A stretch of 64,000 bases of DNA from an uncultured Flavobacteriales bacterium (GCA_943788115.1 CALSPA010000011.1:1-64000), one strand, 5' to 3'. Counted from the stretch's first letter, positions 35,226-44,958 are shown. The notes: generated by a model not told the origin, from the letters alone. Program-made: numbers and translations.

Positions 35226-38200
35226 TAATCAGGGTTATTATTTGATTGTTGGTTGTTTAGCTTATTTAACTCTTTTAATTCTAGTAATTCACTTTTTAGC
35301 TTTTCAATTTCTATAGAATGGTCATTATTGTTCAATAATAGATTTTCACTGTCTCTTGTTTCTAGAAATTCATTTGTTCTAATTAAATTTTTAATAACTG
35401 GTTCTACTTCTAATTTAGAGGGTGGGGTTTTACCGCCTTTCCAAAACCACCATCTAGCCCTTCTAATGTCATTGAAATATAAGATGAGTACAGGGAAATA
35501 AAATAGAATTATAATGGTACCAAAAAGAACACCAAAAGCAACAGAAACTGCCATTGGAATTAAAAATTGAGCTTGAAAACTTTTTTCTAAAATTAGAGGA
35601 TAAAGCCCTGCAACAGTGGTAATTGTTGTTAGAATAATAGCTCTAAATCTAGATTTGCCAGCATTTATTACGGCACTTGAGATGTCGTCCCCTTTTTCTA
35701 AATACCTGTTGAACTGATCGAGCATTACTACCGCATCATTTACCAAAATTCCAACTAAAGCTATAACTCCCCAAAAACTTAATATGGAAAAAGGTTTATC
35801 TACTAATCCGTGTCCTAAAAGTGCGCTGAAAATACCTATTGGAACAACCATTAAAATTATTCTAGACTGGTAAAATGATTTAAAGTTTAAGGAAATTGTA
35901 ATCATAATTAATATGATGCTTATTAAAAATGCAATCATTAACCTTTTTCCAGAGTCTGCAGCTCTTTCTGCTTGACCTTTGACATCGTAACTAACTCCTG
36001 GAAATAATGTTGCTATTTTATTAAGTAGTTGTCTTTCAATTTTTTCATTCACTTGACCTGAAAGCTCAGCGTCATATAAAGTGGCATTAACCCTTACTTC
36101 TTTTTTACCGTTTATGTGATTTATTTTAACTTTCCCTCTTTGAATATTGTAATCGGCAAGTTCATATAATGGAAATATTTGGCCGTTATTAGATTTGATT
36201 TTAACATTATCTAAAGACCCCATTGAGTTTCTGTTTTCATAAGGGAACCTTAGCCAAACTTTAATTTCATCTCTACCTAAAATTAATCTTTGAACTTCTT
36301 CACCAAAGAAACCTTGTCTAATCTGATTAAGTATTGTTAGTTCGTTTAGGCCTAACAAATGAGCTTTAGGTTTTAGCTTTAAATGAATTTCTCTATTGCC
36401 AATTCCTCCATTATCTAAAGTGCTTTTTACTTCAGGGAATGTTGAAATCTGATCTTTAATCCAATTGGTTGCTTTTTGTAACTGATTAGATTCTTCACTT
36501 TGCAATGATATTGAAACTGCTCTTCCAAATTGTTGCTGTCCTCCAATGCTAAATTTTTCTAACTGTTTAATAGAATCTTTATGAATTCTACTTTTTATTT
36601 CATTGGACATTTCTACAGTAGAAATCAGCTGATTTTCTTTAACAGAAACTCTAATAGATCCAGCATGGCTTCCGGATTCTCCCATGCCTTCTGTAGTTCC
36701 AACACTTATTGCAGAATAAGTTATTAGAGTGTCGTTGTATTGATTAATTAATTCTTGATTGTAATTTTTAATAATTGAATCACAGTACCATAAAAATTTT
36801 TCTGTTCTTTTTTCTCTTTCTCCTGGTTTGAAAGAAAACTCTACCATAATGTTGTCAAAAGGTATACTTGGGAAAAAAGTCCATCTAATTATCCCTAATG
36901 AAAACAAAACGCTAACAGCTACCATAAAGAGTGCAGGTGTCCAAATGTGCCATCTGTAATTTTTAATTATTCTAGTAATTATTGATGCGTATCCGTTCCT
37001 TAATTTAGTTACTACTTTTTCAATTGAATTTCTAAATTTGTTATTTCCTGAAATTAAATTCTTATTTAGAATTTTTTTGTTTGAAAGGTGAGAGGGGAGG
37101 ATTAAAAAAGCTTCCACTAACGAAAATAATAGGCAAGCAACAACGCTGAATGCCATTTCTTGCATCATTTCTAAATCGCCACCAACAAAGAGTAAAGTTG
37201 AAAAAGCAAATACTGTTGTTAAAACTGATGTAACAACAGCGTTCATTACTTCCATTGTGCCATCTAAAGCAGCTCTCATTGGTGTTTTTCCTCTTTCAAA
37301 ATGAGAATAAATATTTTCAGCAATAACTATCCCATCATCTACTAAAATTCCTACTACTAAAATCATTCCAAATAGAGATATCATGTTGATAGTCATTCCA
37401 TACATCATACCAAATGCTAACATTCCTATAAATGAAAAAGGAATTCCAAAAGCTACCCATAAAGAAAGTCTTAAGCTTAAGAACAGTCCAAGTACTATAC
37501 ATACAAGTAATAATCCTATGATGAGGTTTTTAGATAGCATGAAGATTCGCTGGTCAAGCATATCTGCGAATTGAAATAAGTTTTTCATTTCATATTCTTG
37601 CTGGTTAAGATTGAAATTGTCAATGTAATTGGTCATAACATCGGCAATTTTATTTAAATCTTCATCTGCTGTTTTCTTTACAATGAAATTGATACTTCTT
37701 TTACCATCAGTGTAGCTTTTCATGGGGATTTCAGAGAAATCTAACTTCACATCTGCAATGTCTTTTAATTGAACAATATCTCCATTTGGCAAAGAATAAA
37801 TAACAATGTTTTTAATTAACTCAGGATCAGTAGTTCTGTTCATTGACCTAATGATGATTTCTTCATCTACTGTTTTGACACTACCACCTGAAATGTCAAT
37901 ATTACTAAGCTTGATGGCGTTTGATACAATGTCAAAGTTTAAGTTGTATCTTAATAAATCATCTTCTCTTATGTTTACAGCAATAATAATAGGTGGGTAT
38001 CCGTAAACGTCTATTTGACTTATTTCTTTGGAATTTAATAGGTCCCTTTCAATTTTATCGGACATCTTTTTAAGCTCCCACAAGTTGTTTGGACCCATAA
38101 GGGAGTAGAAACCAACTGTATTGCTCATACCTCCCATTCCTCTAGACTTTTGAGCGAAAACAATGGGTTTTTCAGCTCCTTGAGGGAAGGAGTAGATTCC

Positions 38201-38542
38201 ATCTACAGAGTTTTTCACATCCTGAAGAATTGTATTTATATCTATTCCATCAATAGATTCGACTGTAACTCTAACTGTATTTTCTGATGATTTTGAGGTG
38301 ATTTCTTTAACTCCTTGGATTCCGTTTAAAGATTCTTCAATTTTTGTTGTAATTCCTTCTTCTATTTCTTCAGGTGAAGCTCCCGGATATGAAACTGTAA
38401 CATAAACTCTATTGGGTTCAAGTTCAGGAAAAAATGAGTGAGGCATTAAGAAAAGACTCAAAATTCCTGCAATTGCTGTAATGATAATTATAGCATTAGC
38501 CCAAATTGGAAATTTGATAAAATATTCAATTATCTTTTTCAT
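35225..38542 (-). CDS. RND family efflux transporter permease (AcrB-like)
   Basis: This 1105-residue inner-membrane proton-driven pump has twelve membrane segments and two large periplasmic loops, as in the AcrB family. TM4 has the paired acids needed for proton relay (VGILVDDGIVIAENIY), and the matching TM10 region reads VGILVNDAVVMLDQFNRYLE. The C-terminal 60 residues after the last segment form a predicted coiled coil (IEIEKLKSELLELKELNKLN). Substrates cannot be read from sequence. It follows the HlyD-like adaptor gene by five bases. Confidence 0.95.
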   Translation of the reverse strand: MKKIIEYFIKFPIWANAIIIITAIAGILSLFLMPHSFFPELEPNRVYVTVSYPGASPEEIEEGITTKIEESLNGIQGVKEITSKSSENTVRVTVESIDGIDINTILQDVKNSVDGIYSFPQGAEKPIVFAQKSRGMGGMSNTVGFYSLMGPNNLWELKKMSDKIERDLLNSKEISQIDVYGYPPIIIAVNIREDDLLRYNLNFDIVSNAIKLSNIDISGGSVKTVDEEIIIRSMNRTTDPELIKNIVIYSLPNGDIVQLKDIADVKLDFSEIPMKSYTDGKRSINFIVKKTADEDLNKIADVMTNYIDNFNLNQQEYEMKNLFQFADMLDQRIFMLSKNLIIGLLLVCIVLGLFLSLRLSLWVAFGIPFSFIGMLAFGMMYGMTINMISLFGMILVVGILVDDGIVIAENIYSHFERGKTPMRAALDGTMEVMNAVVTSVLTTVFAFSTLLFVGGDLEMMQEMAFSVVACLLFSLVEAFLILPSHLSNKKILNKNLISGNNKFRNSIEKVVTKLRNGYASIITRIIKNYRWHIWTPALFMVAVSVLFSLGIIRWTFFPSIPFDNIMVEFSFKPGEREKRTEKFLWYCDSIIKNYNQELINQYNDTLITYSAISVGTTEGMGESGSHAGSIRVSVKENQLISTVEMSNEIKSRIHKDSIKQLEKFSIGGQQQFGRAVSISLQSEESNQLQKATNWIKDQISTFPEVKSTLDNGGIGNREIHLKLKPKAHLLGLNELTILNQIRQGFFGEEVQRLILGRDEIKVWLRFPYENRNSMGSLDNVKIKSNNGQIFPLYELADYNIQRGKVKINHINGKKEVRVNATLYDAELSGQVNEKIERQLLNKIATLFPGVSYDVKGQAERAADSGKRLMIAFLISIILIMITISLNFKSFYQSRIILMVVPIGIFSALLGHGLVDKPFSILSFWGVIALVGILVNDAVVMLDQFNRYLEKGDDISSAVINAGKSRFRAIILTTITTVAGLYPLILEKSFQAQFLIPMAVSVAFGVLFGTIIILFYFPVLILYFNDIRRARWWFWKGGKTPPSKLEVEPVIKNLIRTNEFLETRDSENLLLNNNDHSIEIEKLKSELLELKELNKLNNQQSNNNPD

Positions 38543-38547
38543 CTTTT

Positions 38548-39705
38548 CTAATTAATAGGGTAAACTTTCATGCTGTCTTTTGCATTGATTACAGGTTCGA
38601 TAACTAGTATTGTTGCATTTTCTATTCCACTAGCTAAAACCAAATTGTTTTGCATTGATTTAACATTTATTTTTTTTGGAATTAGTAAACTGTCTTCATT
38701 AACTGTGAAAATCATGTTGTTTCCAAACACAGCTTTTCTAGGTATTTTAACTACATTTTCAAATCCATCACATTTTATTGAAGCTTCTAAATACATTCCA
38801 TTTAATAAGTTATTATTATTAGATACTAGCTTGGCAAAAACAGATAGGTTTTGTGTGTTTGCATTTACAAAGTCTCCAATCCTAGTAATAGAGCCTGAAT
38901 ATTGATTGTTGTCCTGTGTTAAGATAACTTCGTATCCTTTCTTAACTTTTGAAATGTAGTCTGGATTAATGGGTATTTCAATTTCTAAATCACCCTTTCT
39001 AATGATATTAACTATTGGACTTCCAGGATTTACAACTGCTCCTTCATCAGTAAATGCTTCAATTATTGAGCCGTTAAATGGAGCAGTGATTAAATATTTT
39101 TTCAATCTTTCTTCATCACTTTTAATGCTGTAGTATTCTGAAAGAAATGATCTTGAAATAATAAAGTTTTTTTCTTTGGTTGAAGAGAAACTAGGGAAAA
39201 CAGGTAAAGGGGAATTCACTTTAATAGAATTGAAAAAAGTGTCCCATTTTAAAAATTCAGCTGAAAAATCAATTTTAATATCTGCTAGAGAATTGGATAC
39301 TAAGTTTAAAAAGTTGCTTTTTTTGGCAATAAGTAATAATTGAGCATCGTCATCCTTTACTTTAAAGAGTATTTGCCCTTTGGTAAATTCTGTGCCTTTT
39401 TTTAAGTTTATATTTGAAATTAATTTACCCTGTACTTCACTAGAAATATTAATGTTTGAGGATGAAATTACTCTTCCCGATCCGTTGATAGTAAAAGGTA
39501 TAGTGTCGTTAAATATTGTTTTAGTATTTACATATTTAGGAATAATTGAATCTTTGAAATCAGTTTTTATTCTTTTAAGTCTGATTTCTTCAGCATTTTT
39601 CTCACCATAGCTAACGCCAGATTCATAACTTATTTTTCCAATGAAAGAAATTAGAGATAATAAGATAATAGAGCTTATTATTATTAATACTTGTCTTGTT
39701 TTCAT
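38548..39705 (-). CDS. RND efflux periplasmic adaptor (HlyD/MFP family)
   Basis: This membrane-fusion protein links the RND pump to the TolC-like channel. I place the start at MKTRQVLIIISSIILLSLISF, which gives a membrane anchor at the N-terminus. An earlier in-frame ATG at 39759 would add 18 residues. Barrel-sandwich segments (INISSEVQGKLISNINLKKGTEFTKGQILFKV and ITAPFNGSIIEAFTDEGAVVNPGSPIVNI) and a beta-barrel region follow; the usual helical hairpin is between them. It is the first gene of the adaptor-pump-channel operon. Confidence 0.92.
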   Translation of the reverse strand: MKTRQVLIIISSIILLSLISFIGKISYESGVSYGEKNAEEIRLKRIKTDFKDSIIPKYVNTKTIFNDTIPFTINGSGRVISSSNINISSEVQGKLISNINLKKGTEFTKGQILFKVKDDDAQLLLIAKKSNFLNLVSNSLADIKIDFSAEFLKWDTFFNSIKVNSPLPVFPSFSSTKEKNFIISRSFLSEYYSIKSDEERLKKYLITAPFNGSIIEAFTDEGAVVNPGSPIVNIIRKGDLEIEIPINPDYISKVKKGYEVILTQDNNQYSGSITRIGDFVNANTQNLSVFAKLVSNNNNLLNGMYLEASIKCDGFENVVKIPRKAVFGNNMIFTVNEDSLLIPKKINVKSMQNNLVLASGIENATILVIEPVINAKDSMKVYPIN

Positions 39706-39991
39706 AATGACATATTTCTTTAAATCAAATTTAATCACAATCAATACAATAAAAGACAAAAAGTTATAAGTGGTTTCTAAACAATTTTAAAGGTATTTCA
39801 TTTGGAAAAAGAATATTTTAGATGTAAATGTGCTGTGCAAATAAGCTTAATTATTTCAAAACTATTTTGTTATTTTTAATATTGAATATAAATTCTTAAA
39901 CATTCTTTATAATAATCTATTAAGATGAATTTATTAATAACTACTTGCCCTTATTCTATTTAATTCATTAATTACTAGTTAAATTAGATTG
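39706..39991. other. Divergent intergenic region with no recognised gene
   Basis: This 286-base AT-rich region lies between the divergent efflux adaptor and CotH-like genes. Promoters for both operons are expected here, but I see no exact TAnnTTTG box, hairpin or small gene that I can support. Confidence 0.4.
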
Positions 39992-41890
39992 ATGATTAAA
40001 AAGTTAGTTCCTTACTTTCTTTTTGTATTAGCTCTAAATGCGGTTGGTCAAGATGTTGTAAAGTTTAACCATGTTTCGGGTAAATACGAAGATTCAATTC
40101 AATTAATTGTTCACGGAGATTTTGATGAGCTTTACTATACTCTTGATGGTAAAATCCCTAATAAATATTCCAAAGTTTTTAAAGATTCTCTACTAATTGA
40201 TAAAACAGTTTTGTTTAAGGCAAGAATCAAGAAAAATGGAAATCTTTTGGATACAGTTATAAATTCATTTTATCTAATCAATTTCTCAAAGAAATTCCCT
40301 GTGCTTTCAATTTCTATTGACAAGGAAGATTTATGGAGTGATAAAAAAGGTTTGTTTGCAAAAGGTGAAGATGCCTTTAAAGATTCTAATGGACATTTTA
40401 AAAATTGTAATTATCATAAAAAGTGGGAGAAATCAGTTTCTATTATTTATATAGAAGATTCACTTATTCTAAATCAAAATTGTGGTCTTAAGCTTTTTGG
40501 TGAATCTACTCGTGCAAACCCGGATAAATCTTTAAAGCTTATTGCTAGAAAAAAATATGGTTCAAAATTATTTGAGCATTCTTTTTTTCAAAATAAATCA
40601 TTGAACAAGCATAAGCAATTAGTGATAAGGGCATCTGGAAATGATTATAAAGGAACTCGTTTTAAAGATGTTTTAAGTGCATATCTGATTAGAAACATCG
40701 GAATTGATTACATGGATTATCAGCCTATACATCTTTACGTTAATGGTTCTTATTGGGGGGTTTATAATTTGAGAGAGAAAGTTAATGAGCATTATTTAAA
40801 ATATAACAAAGGTTTTGATGCTGATAGTGTTAATATAATGATGGGTAAATGGGTTAGGCAGCAAGGGTCCTCAAAGAGTTTCATGAAAATGTATCGCTGG
40901 TTCTATAAGCTAAAAGAAATGGATAGTTTGGCATATCTACAAGCAGGAGAGTTTTTAGACTTAAGAAATTACATGAATTACAGAATCTTTCAATTATTTA
41001 TTAATAACGCTGATTCTAGAGGAAATGTTAGGTATTGGAACTCGACAATGAATGATGGGAAGTTTAGAATGATTTTATATGATACTGATCATGGATATGG
41101 AAATTATAATAGAGCTTTTTTGCAGCACAGTTTGAGTGTAAATGATGAGTATTGGTACAACCCACCTTGGAGTACAAGGTATTTGCGAAAATTAATGAGT
41201 AATGAAGGTTTTAAAAATCAATTTTTGGTTCAATACAGTCATTTACTTAATACTTCTTTGCATAAGGATACGATTGTTAGTGCGGTTAATTACTTAAAAA
41301 ACATGTATCAATCTGAATTACCAAGGCCAAATGATCCGATAAATAGTCATTTAAGAAATGTGCCTCAATCACTAAGTAAGTGGGAGATAAAAGTTCAAGA
41401 GCTTAATCATTTTTCAAAGTTAAGGTATGATTTTGTGAAAAATGAATTACAAAGAATATTTGATTTAAAAGGTTGGTTTAGCTTAACTATAATAGGGAAT
41501 TCTGGTAGAATTAATGTGAATGATAATTTGCCTATTTGTTTGCCTTATTCAGGAAGTTATCTAAAGGGGACCTTTTTTACAGTTGAAGCGTTAGATGATG
41601 GTCCATTTGAATTTGTAAGCTGGTCTGATTTAGATACATGTAGAGAAAAGCTTATTTCTGGTAATTCTGATGTGGAATTACATCCAATTTTTAAAATTAA
41701 AGAAACCTTTGAATATAATTTAAGTCAGCTTGCAAAGGTTGATGTTGAAAAAAATAATAGAAATACTAAGGTTGAGGTTAATAGTTTCATTTGTTTTTGG
41801 ACAGGATGTGTTCTATTAATATCGGGATTATTTCTGATGTGTTTTGGTTTTTTTAGAATAAAAAAAGCCCGTCTAAGACAGGCTTTATAA
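39992..41890 (+). CDS. CotH kinase family protein with a chitobiase-like N-terminal domain
   Basis: This 632-residue exported, membrane-anchored protein starts at ATG 39992, giving a signal peptide (MIKKLVPYFLFVLALNAVGQ). A chitobiase/beta-hexosaminidase C-terminal-type domain comes next (YYTLDGKIPNKYSKVFKDSLLI...KARI, about residues 45-90). The CotH domain follows (about 95-440: KLFGESTRANPDKSLKLIARKKYG, NGSYWGVYNLREKVNEHYL, DTDHGYGNYN). CotH proteins are atypical protein kinases that phosphorylate secreted proteins. One membrane segment lies at the end (FICFWTGCVLLISGLFLMCFGFF). The last codons coincide with a terminator hairpin. Activity is inferred from family only. Confidence 0.87.
   Translation: MIKKLVPYFLFVLALNAVGQDVVKFNHVSGKYEDSIQLIVHGDFDELYYTLDGKIPNKYSKVFKDSLLIDKTVLFKARIKKNGNLLDTVINSFYLINFSKKFPVLSISIDKEDLWSDKKGLFAKGEDAFKDSNGHFKNCNYHKKWEKSVSIIYIEDSLILNQNCGLKLFGESTRANPDKSLKLIARKKYGSKLFEHSFFQNKSLNKHKQLVIRASGNDYKGTRFKDVLSAYLIRNIGIDYMDYQPIHLYVNGSYWGVYNLREKVNEHYLKYNKGFDADSVNIMMGKWVRQQGSSKSFMKMYRWFYKLKEMDSLAYLQAGEFLDLRNYMNYRIFQLFINNADSRGNVRYWNSTMNDGKFRMILYDTDHGYGNYNRAFLQHSLSVNDEYWYNPPWSTRYLRKLMSNEGFKNQFLVQYSHLLNTSLHKDTIVSAVNYLKNMYQSELPRPNDPINSHLRNVPQSLSKWEIKVQELNHFSKLRYDFVKNELQRIFDLKGWFSLTIIGNSGRINVNDNLPICLPYSGSYLKGTFFTVEALDDGPFEFVSWSDLDTCREKLISGNSDVELHPIFKIKETFEYNLSQLAKVDVEKNNRNTKVEVNSFICFWTGCVLLISGLFLMCFGFFRIKKARLRQAL
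41864..41886. terminator. Hairpin terminator inside the end of the CotH-like gene, shared with rplI
   Basis: AAAGCC and GTCT pair with AGAC and GGCTTT around a one-base loop and two single-base bulges, forming a stem of about ten base pairs preceded by an A run and followed by TTTATAATTT. It lies inside the last coding bases of the CotH-like gene. It is oriented to serve both that gene and the converging ribosomal protein operon. Confidence 0.65.
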
Positions 41891-41913
41891 TTTAATTTGA
41901 AAAATAAATTTAT

Positions 41914-42360
41914 TTATCCTTCAGCAACTTCAAACTCTACATTAACAGAAACTTCTTTGTGAAGCTTTATGTCTGCTGTGTATTTGCCGACAGATTTAAT
42001 ATTGTCATTTGAAAGTTTGATGCTTTTTCTGTCAATATCGTGTCCTAAAGCTTTCAGTGAGTCTACAAGTTGAATAGAAGAAACAGATCCAAATATTTTA
42101 CCATTTTCACCAACTTTAGCAGCTACTACAATAGAAGCTTTTTTAATTAGTTTAGATAATTTATCAGCTTCATCTTTCAATTTAACTTCTTTATGAGCTC
42201 TTTGCTTAAGTGTTTCAGCTTGCATTTTTTTAACTGAATCAGTAGCTAAAATTGCAATTCCATTAGGGATTAAATAATTTCTAGCGTAGCCGTTTTTTAC
42301 AGTTACGATGTCATTTTTTTCACCTAAGGATTCAAAGTTTTTATTTAATAAAATTTCCAT
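41914..42360 (-). CDS. rplI: 50S ribosomal protein L9
   Basis: L9 binds 23S rRNA at the base of the L1 stalk with its N-terminal domain, and its C-terminal domain reaches toward the neighbouring ribosome. The signature NFESLGEKNDIVTVKNGYARNYLIPNGIA is at the N-terminus, followed by the long linking helix and a C-terminal RNA-binding domain (VGENGKIFGSVSSIQLVDSL). Length 148 is normal. It is the last gene of rpsF-rpsR-rplI, 11 bases after rpsR. Confidence 0.97.
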   Translation of the reverse strand: MEILLNKNFESLGEKNDIVTVKNGYARNYLIPNGIAILATDSVKKMQAETLKQRAHKEVKLKDEADKLSKLIKKASIVVAAKVGENGKIFGSVSSIQLVDSLKALGHDIDRKSIKLSNDNIKSVGKYTADIKLHKEVSVNVEFEVAEG

Positions 42361-42371
42361 TATTCCTAATA

Positions 42372-42641
42372 TTATTTTAATTGATCTACAACATAAGGTA
42401 AGATAGCAAGGTGACGAGCACGCTTAACAGCTTGAGATACCTTTTTTTGGTATTTAGCAGAAGTTCCTGTTAACCTTCTTGGTAATAACTTACCTTGTTC
42501 ATTGATGAACTTAATAAGGAATTTTGGATCTTTGTAGTCAATAAATTTAATTCCTGATTTTTTAAACCTACAATATTTGGTTTTAGTAACCTCAATGTTA
42601 ATTGGGTTTAAGTATCTAATTTCTGATTGATTTTCAGCCAT
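42372..42641 (-). CDS. rpsR: 30S ribosomal protein S18
   Basis: This 89-residue basic protein forms a heterodimer with S6 on the small-subunit platform. Diagnostic regions are [29 protein letters not shown] and [33 protein letters not shown]. It lies between rpsF and rplI, as in most bacteria. Confidence 0.98.
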   Translation of the reverse strand: MAENQSEIRYLNPINIEVTKTKYCRFKKSGIKFIDYKDPKFLIKFINEQGKLLPRRLTGTSAKYQKKVSQAVKRARHLAILPYVVDQLK

Positions 42642-42661
42642 TTTTAAAAGTTTTAATAGTT

Positions 42662-43012
42662 TTAAGCTTTAGCAGATTTTTTTTCCGCCATAATACCTCT
42701 TCTTTTCTCAGCGTAGGCAACGTGATCTTTGTCCATTTTCATGGTTAAAAATCTCATTACTCGCTCATCTCTTTTGAATTCTACTTCAAGTTTGTTGATT
42801 GCATCTCCTTCAGCTTCGAACTCAAATAAGAAGTAAAACCCTGTAGACTTTTTTTGAATTGGATAAGCTAGCTTTTTAAGGCCCCAAGCTTCATCAAATT
42901 TTAATTTAGCACCACAACTTTTTAATGTCTTTTTGAATTTTCCGACTGCTTCCTTTGTCTGATCATCAGACAAAACGGGAGTTAAAATGAAAACAGTTTC
43001 GTAATTGTTCAT
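42662..43012 (-). CDS. rpsF: 30S ribosomal protein S6
   Basis: S6 is the partner of S18 on the platform of the small subunit. The 116-residue protein has the ferredoxin-like fold motifs [48 protein letters not shown] and [26 protein letters not shown]. It is first in the operon, with a promoter box about 33 bases upstream. No ssb or priB gene is inserted in the operon, unlike in enterobacteria. Confidence 0.98.
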   Translation of the reverse strand: MNNYETVFILTPVLSDDQTKEAVGKFKKTLKSCGAKLKFDEAWGLKKLAYPIQKKSTGFYFLFEFEAEGDAINKLEVEFKRDERVMRFLTMKMDKDHVAYAEKRRGIMAEKKSAKA

Positions 43013-43044
43013 GTTGTTTATTTATTGGTTTATTTTAATAAGGT

Positions 43045-43052
43045 TGCAAATT
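43045..43052 (-). promoter_or_regulatory. TAnnTTTG -7 box of the rpsF-rpsR-rplI operon
   Basis: TAAATTTG on the minus strand matches the -7 consensus 33 bases before the rpsF ATG. A TTTG-like element lies 15 bases further upstream, somewhat closer than the usual 19. Confidence 0.5.
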
Positions 43053-43130
43053 TAATATTTTTTCTCTAACAAATAGAATAATTTAGTTTTTATATGTTAA
43101 TAACTATTATTTGCAATATTTACTTAAGCT

Positions 43131-43161
43131 TTTGGTAGGATAATTCTATCTTATATATTTG
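43131..43161 (+). promoter_or_regulatory. Consensus Bacteroidota promoter of dnaX, nearly leaderless
   Basis: TTTG at 43131-43134 and TATATTTG at 43154-43161 are separated by exactly 19 bases, an ideal match to the Bacteroidota sigma-A consensus. The ATG is at 43171, so the leader would be only two to five bases. Confidence 0.75.
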
Positions 43162-43170
43162 TTAAATCTT

Positions 43171-44921
43171 ATGTCAGAAGAAAATTTCATAGTATCAGCC
43201 TTAAAGTATAGGCCCTCAGAATGGGATGCTGTTGTAGGACAAAAAACTATTACCACAACTCTTAAACAGGCTATTGAAACTAATCAGCTTGCAAAGGCTT
43301 ATTTGTTTTGTGGTCCTAGAGGTGTAGGGAAAACTACTATTGCCAGAATTTTTGCTAAATCGATTAATCAATCTATTGGTAATGCTCAAGATGATTTTTC
43401 TTATAATATTTTTGAGCTGGATGCTGCTTCAAATAATTCTGTTGATGACATAAGAAACATAACAGATCAAGTTCGTATTCCTCCTCAAATAGGTGATTAT
43501 AAGGTTCATATCATTGATGAGGTACACATGCTTTCACAAAGCGCTTTTAATGCATTTTTAAAAACATTGGAAGAGCCACCAAAACATGCAGTTTTTATTC
43601 TCGCAACAACTGAAAAGCATAAAATTATACCAACTATATTATCTAGGTGTCAAGTTTATGATTTTAGTAGAATAACCATTAATGATATTGCCGATCATTT
43701 AAAAATGATTGCTGATAAGGAAAATGTTAAAACTGAGTACCAAGCCTTGTTAGTTATAGCCGAAAAAGCTGATGGAGCCTTAAGAGATGCCCTTTCATTA
43801 TTTGATCAAATGGTTAATTTTTGTAATAAAGACATTACTTATGATGCTGTTATTAAGAATTTAAACATTTTAGATCACGAATATTTTTTCAAAATGACTC
43901 AGTCATTTAATGAAAATGATATCCATTCTTGTTTGTTGTTGTTCAATGAGATTCTGTTAAATGGTTTTGATGGTCAGTTGTTTTTAAATGGCTTAGGAAA
44001 TCACATGCGAAACCTTTTGGTTTGTAAAGATGCATCAACTTTATCTCTTCTTGAGTGCAGCGATGATGTTAAGAAAAAGTATCAGGATCAATGTGCTTTA
44101 ATAAAATCTAAAGAGATTGTTGATTCTCTGAACATAATTGGTGAAGCTGATGTTCAATACAAAATCAGTAAAAATCAACGTTTGCATGTTGAGCTATCTT
44201 TAATGAAACTTGCTTCTCTGAATTTGTCGGCCGAAAAAAAAAAGTCAATAAATTTGAAATAATTCCTCCTTTAGCTTCCCGTCAATTAAGAGCTACTAAA
44301 GAAGAGCCTTCTTCAAAAGACAGTTTAAAAGAAATAGAGAAGGTAAAAGACGAAGTCTCTAAAGATGTAAATGAAAGTGTTTCAACTCAAGCTCCTTCAA
44401 AAAAAGAATTTCATCATGCTCTTCCAGTAAAAAATAAAAAATTAAAATCTAGAAATCCTTCGACTTCTATTTATAAAACGCAAGAAATATTAAAGAAGAA
44501 AAATGCTATTAAGACAGAAGAGGAAGACATGTCAAATAAACCCTCTACTGCTTTTACTTATGAAGAGCTGATGAAATTTTGGCTTGAGTTTTCAGAAAAA
44601 TTAAAGGCCAAGGGAAAAGGAGGGATGCACGCTACTCTCAACAAATATAAACCAAAGCTGAACGCTGAAGATTTTTCTGTGGATTTTGACGTTGATAGTG
44701 AATTGCAAAAAATTGAATTTCAACAACAGAGCCAAGATTTTATGAGCTTTATTCGTAAGTCATTAGATAATTATAGCATTCAGCTTAATATTAATGTACT
44801 TGCTCTAGATGAAACTGTAAAGGTTCACTTAGGAAGTAAAGATAAATTCCTTAAAATGGTTGAGAAAAATCCTGATTTAGATATTCTTAGAGAACAATTT
44901 AATTTAGATATTGAATATTAA
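43171..44921 (+). CDS. dnaX: DNA polymerase III gamma/tau subunit, tau form by -1 frameshift at 44238-44244
   Basis: DnaX is the ATPase of the clamp loader. Residues 1-358 carry Walker A GPRGVGKTT, HIIDEVHMLSQSAFNAFLKTLEEPP (Walker B) and the SRC motif LSRCQ; the zinc-binding cysteines of most DnaX are missing. Frame zero ends at 44262 and would give a 363-residue gamma-like protein. In the -1 frame translation continues for 225 residues with a charged linker and a tau C-terminal domain (FTYEELMKFWLEFSEKLKAK; KNPDLDILREQFNLDI), giving about 583 residues. The start used is ATG 43171. An alternative reading is a lost base in the ten-A run. Confidence 0.9.
44238..44244 (+). promoter_or_regulatory. 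Slippery heptamer A_AAA_AAG in dnaX (candidate programmed -1 frameshift site)
   Basis: The run of ten A plus G (44234-44244) contains A_AAA_AAG with AAA and AAG as the in-frame codons, the arrangement used in Escherichia coli dnaX. A TAA stop follows five codons later in frame zero. No clear upstream Shine-Dalgarno stimulator or strong downstream hairpin was found. Confidence 0.6.
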
Positions 44922-44946
44922 ACAATTCAATTATCGTAGCAGTTAT

Positions 44947-44954
44947 TATATTTG
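44947..44954 (+). promoter_or_regulatory. TAnnTTTG -7 box immediately before def
   Basis: TATATTTG ends four bases before the def start codon, so any transcript would be leaderless or nearly so. No convincing -33 element was seen. Confidence 0.45.
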
Positions 44955-44958
44955 TTGA

